From positions 1-33,315 of the IMG/VR virus record IMGVR_UViG_3300025701_000033: a DNA stretch of 33,315 bases, one strand, 5' to 3'. A model generated the notes under the pieces. The model worked only from the letters and a program-made list of their open reading frames with translations. It ran no database searches and had not been told where the DNA came from. This DNA is from a virus. Below are positions 17,844-27,700 of the stretch, in pieces. The position numbers and the translations under genes are program-made. How positions within the stretch are numbered: the first letter of the stretch is position 1; every line of letters begins with the position of its first letter.

Positions 17844-19526
17844 ATGGCAGCAATAATAGAAGTTAAATATTTCAATTCGTTTTTTTTAAATAAAACTAAT
17901 TCTTCTCAGGAACCTATTTGGAATGGATCTAGAGGTATACCAGAAGACATAGGAGGTTACCCTGTTGTTGCTGTTACAAACGACGCTCAAGATTGGGTCA
18001 TAGAAGAATCTAGAATTAGAGGTGGATTTAATAATACATCCACAGATTATGGTGCTAAAGCTTACTTAGTAGAAGATCAAGCTTCTGCGTCGTTTAGAGT
18101 TAACTCAATGATATACTCTGGAATATTTAATTCTAGAACTGGAATAAACAACTCTAACGTTTTTTCTATAGCGGAAGACATAACAAAAAGTGCGGATCCT
18201 TCCAACGGTTCCATACAAAGGCTTTATGCGGAGGATTCTAATTTAGTTGTTTTTCAAGAACAAAAAGTATCAAGGGCATTAATAGATAAAGACGCGATAT
18301 ACTCCGCGGAAGGCAGTGGAGCTGTAACTAACTCTAATTTAGTTATTGGAACAATTCAGCCTTATGCTGGTGAGTACGGTATAAGTAAAAATCCAGAAAG
18401 TTTTGCTGTTTATGGTTATCAAAAATATTTTGCAGACAAAAACAATAACGCTATATTAAGATTAAGCAGTAATGGTATTACTGAGATATCAGCTTATGGA
18501 ATGAAAGACTTTTTCAGAGATGAGTTAAATAAAATAGATACAACTAGTTCTAGCGGGTTTATACAAGGCGGTTATAACGTACACAACTCAGAATATGTTG
18601 TTTCTTTGCAAAGAGACCCAATATCTCAACCCGCGTTATTACCGTATTATACATCGTCTTTTGATGAAACATCTAGTGGTTGGCCTTCTTTTTATAGTTA
18701 TAAACCAGAGCAAATATTTAGCATTCAAAACGATTTTTATACAGCATACAAAGGTAAGTTATATAAACATTATGTTGAAGTAACGCCAACCGGAAGTGTT
18801 GTTAGAAGAAGTAACTTTTATGGAGTTCAATATCCTAGTACAGTATCTTTTGTTGTAAATTCTAGCCCTGCTACATCTAAAAGTTTCCAGACCATAGGTT
18901 ACGAAGGAACTAGTGGTTGGCAAGTTTCTAGTTATACATCTGATTTAACTGGACAAATAAGCTTAAACAACGGTTGGAGTAATACTCTTGATTTCACGTC
19001 AGGTGTTAGTAGTTACCACGAAGGTGAGTATGTTATATCTGAATCAACAGGTACAACAGCACAAGCGTCTACAACAACAAGTATAAACCTAAACAACGTT
19101 ACAGGTTTAATACCAGTGGGTGCGCTAGTGAGTGGCTTAGGTATTCCAGCAAACACCACGGTTGTTAGCTACAACGTAGCTACAGCAGTTTTAGTTGTCA
19201 GTCAAAATGTAAATGTATCTCAATTTGTTTTATTAAATTTTTATTTAGTAGCTAATAGAGCTCTGTACAATGCAGCTTTCAACACTACTAATCCACCATT
19301 ACCTAAATATTACGCTGGGTTTAATTTAAAAGAAAATAAATATGTAGCTAATCTGCAAAACGCTAGTAAAGCTGCAGACTCTGAAATTAACTTTGGACAA
19401 CAAATTAGTGGAGTAAAAGGATTTTATGCCAATGTAAAATTATCAACAGATAATACAACAAATATAGGTGCTGAAAAACAGTTGTTTAACGTTAGCACAA
19501 CTTATACTCAAAACAATGGATATTAA
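17844..19526 (+). CDS. Tail structural protein (stabilisation / propeller-like)
   Basis: A 560-residue beta-rich protein. It opens EVKYFNSFFLNKTNSSQEP, with ESRIRGGFNNTSTDYGAKAYL (about 54-74) and SNVFSIAEDITKSADPSNGS, then NLVVFQEQKVSRALIDKDAI (about 135-154). It continues with aromatic/Gly/Ser repeats suggesting propeller blades. The 'LVVFQE.KVS..L' element matches stabilisation proteins of Bacteroidota podoviruses as I remember them. Near residues 423-455 it carries the same small module (IPVGALVSGLGIPANTTVVS) present in the preceding 1706-residue protein. Together the two genes may represent one ancestral stabilisation protein split and enlarged. Its stop TAA overlaps the next ATG. A virion tail role is likely; details are inferred. 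Confidence 0.7.
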   Translation: MAAIIEVKYFNSFFLNKTNSSQEPIWNGSRGIPEDIGGYPVVAVTNDAQDWVIEESRIRGGFNNTSTDYGAKAYLVEDQASASFRVNSMIYSGIFNSRTGINNSNVFSIAEDITKSADPSNGSIQRLYAEDSNLVVFQEQKVSRALIDKDAIYSAEGSGAVTNSNLVIGTIQPYAGEYGISKNPESFAVYGYQKYFADKNNNAILRLSSNGITEISAYGMKDFFRDELNKIDTTSSSGFIQGGYNVHNSEYVVSLQRDPISQPALLPYYTSSFDETSSGWPSFYSYKPEQIFSIQNDFYTAYKGKLYKHYVEVTPTGSVVRRSNFYGVQYPSTVSFVVNSSPATSKSFQTIGYEGTSGWQVSSYTSDLTGQISLNNGWSNTLDFTSGVSSYHEGEYVISESTGTTAQASTTTSINLNNVTGLIPVGALVSGLGIPANTTVVSYNVATAVLVVSQNVNVSQFVLLNFYLVANRALYNAAFNTTNPPLPKYYAGFNLKENKYVANLQNASKAADSEINFGQQISGVKGFYANVKLSTDNTTNIGAEKQLFNVSTTYTQNNGY

Positions 19527-19990
19527 TGGATAAGTTAGTAAAAAAAATAAGAGACAGTATATTAGATTTCCAAGAGTCTTTAAGTAATTTACCTGAAGGT
19601 CAAGTTGCTTTTGGAGATAATGACATTTGCCCTGTAACTAACACATTTGCAGATGGAATGCACATAAGACAAATAGAAATTCCTAAAGGTATATTTTCTA
19701 TAGGAAAGATACATCTAAAAGAACATGTTAGTTTTCTATTGAAAGGTAAAATGGTAATTGTTGATGAGGAAAACGGAAGGCAAACAATTGAGGCTCCTGC
19801 TACAATAATATCTAAACCAGGTATTAAAAGAGCTGTTTACGCTGTTGAAGATTGTATATTTACTAATGTGTTCCATAATCCACTAAACTATAAAGACGCT
19901 AAGGTTCTAGAAAAGAATAATGTAGTTAATACTTATGATGAGTATTACCTTCAACTAGAAAACAAAAAACTAATAAAAGAAAAGATATGA
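19526..19990 (+). CDS. Cupin-fold phage protein
   Basis: A 154-residue protein. Residues about 44-120 form a cupin barrel: GMHIRQIEIPKGIFSIGKIH, with H63 and H67 in KIHLKEHVSFLLKG (a degenerate cupin motif 1), then KMVIVDEE, IEAPATIISKPGIKRAVYAV and EDCIFTNVFHN (H117). This 'GKIH..H..FLLKG....' family occurs in many phages inside structural gene blocks and its role is unknown; some family members are annotated only as cupin. The C-terminal tail (121-154) is helical and charged. It overlaps both neighbours by one to four bases (TAATG before, ATGA after), so it is translated as part of the tail/ejection unit. Fold assignment is strong, function is not. Confidence 0.8.
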   Translation: MDKLVKKIRDSILDFQESLSNLPEGQVAFGDNDICPVTNTFADGMHIRQIEIPKGIFSIGKIHLKEHVSFLLKGKMVIVDEENGRQTIEAPATIISKPGIKRAVYAVEDCIFTNVFHNPLNYKDAKVLEKNNVVNTYDEYYLQLENKKLIKEKI

Positions 19991-20643
19991 GTTACATGGC
20001 AGTAGTAGGCGGAGTTGCGTCCATAGCTGGAGGGCTTTTTGGTTCAAGCTCAGCTAAAAAAGCAGCAAGAGCTGCAGCGAGAGAGAAAGCTAGATTACAA
20101 AAAAAATTAAATAATTTAGAAGAGAATAGACAAGAGGTAATAAACCCTTATGAAGATGTAAAAAGCTTAAGCAGTATGATTTCAAATCCTTTTGCTAATT
20201 TAAGCGTTGCAACGCAAGCCGCTGAAATGAAGATTGAACAAGCTGACATATCTTTAGCTAATACACTAGATACAGTTAGAGCAACCGGAGGTTCTGGAAG
20301 CGCTACAGCTTTAGCTCAAGCGGCTTTAAAATCTAAAAAAGGAGTTGCTGCTAGCATAGAAGCTCAAGAAAAATCTAACGAAGACAAAAGAGCTCAAGGC
20401 GAGCAAGATGTTCAACGTCGTAAAATGGCAGAAGAACAAAGAATGCAACAAGCTGATGTAGCTGGTAAACAATTTGTTTTTAACACTACAGAGCAAAGAG
20501 AGGTTAAAGAAATGGATAGAACTTACGCGGAAATGATGGGTGCGGGTCAAGCTCAAGCTCAAGCAAAAGCAGATCAAACAGGCGCTATAACAGGTATGTT
20601 TGGCTCTTTAGCTTCAATTGGCGGTGGAATGTTAAACGCGTAA
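19987..20643 (+). CDS. Ejection / internal virion protein candidate
   Basis: A 218-residue protein. It starts with a Gly/Ala/Val-rich hydrophobic stretch (VVGGVASIAGGLFGSSSAKK, about 5-25), followed by a long Ala/Arg/Lys/Gln/Glu-rich helical region (about 26-190). It closes with a small amphipathic Gly-rich segment (GMFGSLASIGGGMLNA). Hydrophobic Gly-rich ends around an Ala/Gln-rich helical middle are typical of podovirus internal virion or pilot proteins (T7 gp14, P22 gp7/gp20 type), which leave the capsid ahead of DNA and help form the trans-envelope channel. Position after the tail genes and before the giant polyvalent gene agrees. The start overlaps the cupin stop (ATGA). Role inferred from composition and context. 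Confidence 0.65.
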   Translation: MSYMAVVGGVASIAGGLFGSSSAKKAARAAAREKARLQKKLNNLEENRQEVINPYEDVKSLSSMISNPFANLSVATQAAEMKIEQADISLANTLDTVRATGGSGSATALAQAALKSKKGVAASIEAQEKSNEDKRAQGEQDVQRRKMAEEQRMQQADVAGKQFVFNTTEQREVKEMDRTYAEMMGAGQAQAQAKADQTGAITGMFGSLASIGGGMLNA

Positions 20644-20653
20644 AAATAAAAAA

Positions 20654-21751
20654 ATGGAAAACAAAAACACACTTCAAAATATTTTTTTACAGCAGTTTAA
20701 TCAAAGCGACTCTATTGCTTACAATGAAAGCTTTGTTTCTAATACTAGTGATTATAATTTTCAAATATTAGATAACGCTTATAGAAACACTGGTAGAGTC
20801 TACGCCAAGCTAAAACTAGCTATAGAATCTAATAAATGCCAAGATGAGACGTGTTCTTTAGAGTTAGCTGAAATAAAACATATGGATCAAGCACCACAGT
20901 TGTCCTTAGATTTCTTGTCTTCATTAATAGCTGAATTTAGTGTTACAGATGAACCTAACTTTGACCCTAACAACAATTACAAATACACTGCAGCTAATAG
21001 TGTATTAAACGGTAGACCTGGTTTTTCTAAGTCAGATGGTTATAATGTTTATTTAGACTTACTACCTGGCGGATCTCAGCAAATAGTATTTATTGGACCA
21101 GCTTTTGAATACCCTTTAGTTATAAACAATACAGCTCTTAGTTCTTTAAACAAAGCAGAAACCTCACTAATAGCTTCTACGCCGGACGTGTCTAAAGACA
21201 TGTTAAGACTTCTCACAGAGGTAGGTATATTCTCACCTGATATGGTTGGTGAAGACGGACAGCTTTCAGCTGGAGCTAAAATAACCGAGGAGTATGTAAT
21301 TATGAATCCTGATGGAACTCCTGATTATGCGATTATAGACATCGGAAATGGAAAAGGTAGAAATACACTTAAATACGATTTAGATAAAATCGAAAAGAAA
21401 GTAAATCCTTTTGTAAATGCCGAGGTTGCTGGTTTACTGAGCTCTGAGCAAGACGCGGTTGCAGCTTGGAATGTTTATATATCTAAAAGCACAAGTGCTG
21501 AAGAGGACGATCAGATGGCTCAGAACGCTAATGCTGGTGAGGAAAGCTGGAGCTATGAAGAAGACTTACCATTAGATCAAGATAAGAAAGTTTTATTTGA
21601 AAAGAAATATAAAGAATACTTTATGAATAATTATCTGAAACAATTTATTACGAACCAATTTCCTACGGTTCAAGCAGACGCTGCGGTGTTTGATTTAGCT
21701 GAAGCTAAGAAGGCTAAGGCTCAAAAGTTTATTGACGATAATAACCTATAA
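20654..21751 (+). CDS. Unknown protein, probable virion/ejection component
   Basis: A 365-residue protein, acidic (notably in EEDDQMAQNANAGEESWSYE, about 278-297). Its N-terminal part is mixed, starting MENKNTLQNIFLQQFNQSDS. A middle region looks globular (LDLLPGGSQQIVFIGPAFEYP), and the C-terminus is helical and charged. I see no signal peptide, membrane helix or enzyme motif, and I do not recognise a family. It lies between the ejection-type protein and the giant polyvalent gene, with gaps of about 10 bases, so it is most likely co-expressed with them as a virion cargo or chaperone. No Shine-Dalgarno sequence; an A-run leader precedes the ATG. Confidence 0.7.
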   Translation: MENKNTLQNIFLQQFNQSDSIAYNESFVSNTSDYNFQILDNAYRNTGRVYAKLKLAIESNKCQDETCSLELAEIKHMDQAPQLSLDFLSSLIAEFSVTDEPNFDPNNNYKYTAANSVLNGRPGFSKSDGYNVYLDLLPGGSQQIVFIGPAFEYPLVINNTALSSLNKAETSLIASTPDVSKDMLRLLTEVGIFSPDMVGEDGQLSAGAKITEEYVIMNPDGTPDYAIIDIGNGKGRNTLKYDLDKIEKKVNPFVNAEVAGLLSSEQDAVAAWNVYISKSTSAEEDDQMAQNANAGEESWSYEEDLPLDQDKKVLFEKKYKEYFMNNYLKQFITNQFPTVQADAAVFDLAEAKKAKAQKFIDDNNL

Positions 21752-21761
21752 ATTTAATTAA

Positions 21762-24700
21762 ATGACATTACTAGAATACATAACTTCTTTGCAAGACACT
21801 GGGTTATCTCAAGAAGAAATATTCGCTAAAGCTCAAGAGTTTAAAGGTAGAGCAAAAACCGAAGAAGTAAAGGTGACTGAAGCACCTGTTGAAGAAGTAA
21901 AGACAGAAGTTGTTGTGGAAAAGGATGCGACTGCAGCAACAACCCCGGTAGCATCCGAGAGTTTAAGTTCTGGAAGTGGAGAATCAGTATCTCAAGAACC
22001 TAGATTTTTTGGTCCTGGCATGACTGATAAAGAAATGGATCAAGCTAGAAAATCACAAAAACAATACAAAGACCAAACAGCTAAGTTAAACAGTGTAGTT
22101 AAGGAAAATGAAACTTACTCTGCTGATAACTACGATTATAAATGGGAGGTAAGTGACGATAATAAAATAAAGTACTATACTAAAAAGCAAGAAACCGATA
22201 ATTGGTTAGATCTAAGTGAAAATAATGGATCTCAAGATGCTCAAATAAACTTAGCAGCAGTTCAATTAGAGTTGGGTCATAGAGACGATATAACTAAAGA
22301 AGAGCTTCAAGAAGCTAGAAATCAACCTATAGATTTAGGTGTGAATCAAGAGGAAGGCGTTTTGTGGGAAACTCAAACCTACGCACCGCCAATGTCAGAA
22401 TATGTTGGTAACGTTATAGAAGAAGATATAGAGCAAAGCCCTGAGCTCACGTATTACACTGCTCAAAAAAATAAGCTAAAAGAAATAGAACAACAAAGAG
22501 TTGACCTAGAATCTAAGTCAATTAGATTTGCTAATAATAACTTTGAAGATCAAGCATCTAGAGATCAATTTATAGCTAAAGAGCTAGCTAATTTTGATGA
22601 AAATAACGCTAAGGAAATAGAGTTAATTAAAGAGTTAGATGGTTTAACAGATACTCAGTCAAAGGCTCTTGAAGAGCTTAGAAAAGACACTGGAAACAAT
22701 GCTAGTACAGGTGGTGGCTTTGGAGATGTTACAAACTATATAAACTCTGCTTTAAAAGGTTTCGGTGTAGACTTTAGTGAACCTAGTGAAACTATAGAAA
22801 TAAACGATGAGATAGAGTTAAACATAGTAAATTCTTTAGATAAAAGATCTTTACAAAAACTAGCTAAAGGAACTTTTACTTTACAAGAAAAAGAAGATTT
22901 AATAAATAAATTTAAAATACCTGTAATAAAAAGAAAGTCTAAATTTTTAAGTTCTCAATTTGAAAATGTTAAACTAAAATACGATGAGGATATTATTCAA
23001 TTAGACTCTGATTTAGACACTATAAATTCTCAAATGACAGCTCTAAAGGATTCTGGATTAAACACTCCTGAGCAGGTGCAAAACTATAATTCCTTAGTTT
23101 CAACTTACACAGAAACTTCTAAAATAAGAAACGAAAAGCTTGGTTTTTATAAGAAAGAATTGTCTAATATAGCCGCGACTAAAAGCAGTATTGAAGGGGA
23201 TTTAAACATGAGTTTTTCTAGAGAAACTTTGGGAAACAATTTTAAATTATCTGATGAGGTTGAAGCTTACAGAGAAAGCTTTTCAGGAGATGGTTTCTGG
23301 AATGGCGCAATGGACATTGTAGGTGGGGAGATTGTTGGTGGACTATATGGTTTAGCTAAAAAAGCTTCTATTGGTTTTCCTGCAGAAGTAATGGCTGGAT
23401 TTGGAGATCTTTTTACAGACGAAGAAGAATATTCGGTTTATGACGCTTGGAGAGATACGGTGTACAATTTCACAGACTATAGTTTAGTACCCAAGTCTGA
23501 AGACGAAAAATTTAAAATCACAACTGAAGAAGGTGGTTTCAATACTGATGCTGGCGCTAGGAATTATCTAAAACTTGGCGGTCAAATGCTTCCTTTTACT
23601 TTACACTTAATGAATGAAGTCAGAAAAGGTAATGTTACATCCTTTCAAAAGGGAATAGGTAAAACAATTACTGGACTTGGGTCTAAGTCTAAAGTGTTAT
23701 CACCTGTTTCTAGTAAATTAAAGGATAGTATATTGATGGCAGACGCCACTTTTAGAGCAACTTTAATGGACAACGTTAAAGAAGCTGAAGCTAAGGGTTT
23801 ATTTGGTGGGCGTGGTTTAGCATATGCTAGCGCTGTTTCTTTGACGGAAGGTTTAGTGCAGACTATAATGCCAGACGCTCAGTTTTTAAGAGGAGTTGGC
23901 GGTAAAAAAATAAAAGACATATTCTCAGGTAAATTAAAAAACATAGCAACTAAAGAAGGTTTTAAAGCAGCTGGAAAAGAGTTTACAGTTAATATATTAA
24001 AAGAACTTGGTGAAGAAGAAATAAACGCGGCTATGAATATAGTTACTGACGCTTCTTTTGGTTTAGCTTTACCTAAGTCTTCAGAATTTTTAAATTCACA
24101 GATAGAGCTAGTGGCAGGAACACTAATGCTTAGTGGAGGCATGGGGTCTATTGGAGCGGTTAAAACATTCAATAATCAAAAAACTTTAATATACAATCAG
24201 ATACATAAGAACATAAATTCTACTATGTTGTATCTTGATACAATGAAAAAATCAAGCAGCAATCCTGAAACAATAGAGCAAATAATAAAAGCGCAACAGC
24301 TTGCTTTTAACGTTTCTAAAGCCATGAGTAAAGCTCCAGGTGACGTAACAGGGGTAGAGGTTGATTTATTGATGGAGAAAACAGAGCTATTAAAAGAAAA
24401 AGAAAATGTAGATTCATCTTTTCACGGACCTATAAATGAAAAAATAGCAAAAGTAGATGAGCAAATAATTGAAATTAATAAAACTAAAATAGCAGAATCT
24501 AAGTCAAGAGCAGGTGCTAAAAATATATCTGATCAAATAGAAAGTACACTAGAAACTTTTAGTGACCAAGCTAAAATAGATGAAAGAGTAAAAGAAATAA
24601 AAGAACAAGGAGGTAGCGTTTTAGAATCTACCGGTTATGGTCAAGCTTTGGTTTTAGATGGTAAGAAAATAATATTAATAAACGACCAAGCGCAAGCAGA

Positions 24701-27700
24701 AGACTTTAAATACACTACGGATCAACATGAGCTTTTGCATCATTTTTTCCTTCAAACGTTTCAAACAAATCCAGACGCTGCGATTAAGTTTGGCCAAGCG
24801 TTAGTTAACGAAATAGTTAACAACCCTGATATAACAGGTGGGTTTAATTTCATGACTAGATTTAATGAGTACTTAGTCGATGAAAATTACTCTGCAGAAA
24901 ACACATGGGAAGAAGTTATTCCTTTACTAAGTGAGTCTCTTACTGATGGAGACATTGTATACAACAAGAAGCAAGATGGTTTTTGGAAGTCTATAGGTAA
25001 ACAGATTTCTAGCTTGTTTAAAGACCCAAAAAACCAACAAAAACTAGGTATAACATTTGACACCGGTTTAGATGCTTTTAACTTTATTAAAGATTTCAAC
25101 GACACTATACAGTCAGGTGGTAAACTTACTGAAGATCAAGTTAGAACAGCTAAAGAGGGAGCTAAGGGCGAGTTAGTTACTGGAGATGTGAAAATTGACG
25201 GTAGAAAAAAAGGTGGTAAAGCCGTAAAAACTCTTAACGAAGCAATGGTTGATAACACTGCAGAGGTTGAAAACATAGTAGCTAAAGAAAGTAAAAAAGA
25301 CACAGGCGTACAAGCATCTACCAAGGTGCAAGAAATATACGATACTCAAGGTGAAGCTGGAGCTTTTGATATTATAGATCAATTTAAGCCTATAGTAAAT
25401 AGAATAGTAGAGAAAAGAAGAGACGCACCTAATTTTGATCGTCAGTTGTTAACTGATGAAATTGAAACAGGTAAGCGTGGTATATTCGATTTAATTAGAG
25501 AGTACAAACCTGAATCAGGTGTGCCATTAGCCGCTTATATAAATAAGTTTTTACCAGCTAGAGCTATTGAAGCCTCTCAAAGAGTTTTAGGTGAAACATT
25601 TACTGAAGACGTTACAGAAGCTAAAGGCATTATGGCAGAAGAAGTAACAACTGAAACTGCTACAAAACCTGTTACTAGAAAAATAAAGCCAAGCTCGTTT
25701 ATTTCTAACGAAGCAGTAACTAAAATTAAAGAGCAAGTACAAGAGAAGATTAAAGGCATCGATCCTAAAAATCTAACGTTTAAAAAACTTGGTGACTTAG
25801 CTCCTGAAATTATTGCAGCTGAAATTGGTATACCAGTTAAAAAGCTTACAGTAGCTACAGCCAACCTATCAAAAGGTGATGCTACAGCTATTCAGCAATT
25901 TATCAATAAGAACGCAGATAAATTATTAAAGATATTACCAGAAGGGGCAGTTATAGAAGCTGCAACAGACAAGCTCTTAGGTACGTCTACTGGCGTGCCA
26001 AAAGGTTTGCTTAATGCTTTTTATACTAAACAATCTAGATTAGGTAAAGGCGCTGGACTTGCTCCGTTTAAATTAAACAAAGGAATTAGTAAAGCTGATT
26101 TCTTAGAAGCGTTTGGTATTGTTGAAGGTAAAAAAGCTGAAGGATTTGACGCTAGATCACCACAAGCTCAAGCGTTAAAAGGTATAGCTAGCTTGTACGG
26201 TAAATTAGTTACAAATGAAATTGTAAGATCTGACACAGGTTTAAGTTTAGAAGCTAAGCAAGATGTTGCAGCCGGCAAGAATAAAGCTATGGCTAGTAAA
26301 AGGCCTGACATTAAAAGTAGGTTCAATACGGCATCAACCACAAAAACAGGTGGGGTTAGTAAAGCTAACAACGTAGACCCTATATCTAGGGGATCTGTAG
26401 AATACATGGGAGGTAAAGGTGGTCTTAAAACAGAAACTAGATGGACACCGTCTAAAGAAGACATAGCGTATATTCCAACATTTATGAATAAAGCTGCCGG
26501 TTTATTCGGCAAAGACTTCTTTACTACTGGAAACTTTGCTTTTGGTGGAAGATCTTTAATAGGTACAAGAGGCGATTTAACTAATGCTTTAGAAGGAGCG
26601 GTTTATAATAAAGACGCTCCGCAAATGCCTAAAAGAAAGCCTTATAAAAAAACCAAAAAGTACGACAAGAATTTCCACAAAAAATTAAACACTAAGGAGT
26701 TTTTAGATAATGAAAAAGCTAAAATGCCTTATCTTAAATTTATATTTGAGCAAATACAAGCTGATTTAAAAACTAACCCAAACCACTTAAAGTATTGGGA
26801 AGCTGTTTTAAACGACGCTCAAAACAGTCAAGGTCACTTTATGAGGTTTTTAGCACCTATAGCTTTTTACCCAGTAGATAAAAATGGAAACCCAGTTTTT
26901 GACCAAGATATAGTTGAAGAGCATACTATGCCTCAAAGTAACGTTGCAGCATTTTTGTTACAATCAGCTCTTGATGGTGACATAGAACAAGATTTTGGAT
27001 TTATAGAAGATAACTATTTTCAAGGAGCTTTACTATTAGCTGACGACAAAAAGACCAGAGGTAAAGATTATAATTATATATCCAACATGGGAGAGACTTT
27101 TTTAGAGTCAGACAACCCATCTTCTTGGATGAGGTATAATAATGAAAACGTAAACGCTAATCAAGGTGGTATTGACTTTAATGCTTATAAATTATTAAAC
27201 GGTCAGACTATAGCTGAAAGTTTAGACGCTGGTTTACCACCTAAAGATAGAACTCCTGACGCTTTAGAAAACCAAAGAAATGAAATATTAAAGCAATTAA
27301 AAGATCCTAGCTATAAAGCTAAAGAAGCTATAGAAGCTTTTAAAGAACTAGCACCAGGTAAAGCAATGGCTTCAAAACGTGATAGCAATTTAATACCTGA
27401 TGCTATAAAATACGAAGGACCTATAACCGTGCAGACAGCTATAAATGCTTTAGAAAAAACTGATAAAGCTTTAGAACTTGCTAGAAAACTAGATCAACCT
27501 GTCAAGAAGATTAGAGTATTTGATTTCGATGATACATTGGCTAGAACTAAAAGCAACGTGTTATACACAATGCCTGACGGAACTACTGGAGCTATTGACG
27601 CTGCCACATTCGCTAAAGAAGCAGGTAACATGGAAGCTGAAGGAGCTCAATGGGATTTTTCTGAGTTTAGTAAAGTAATGCAAGGAAGTAAAGGACCACT

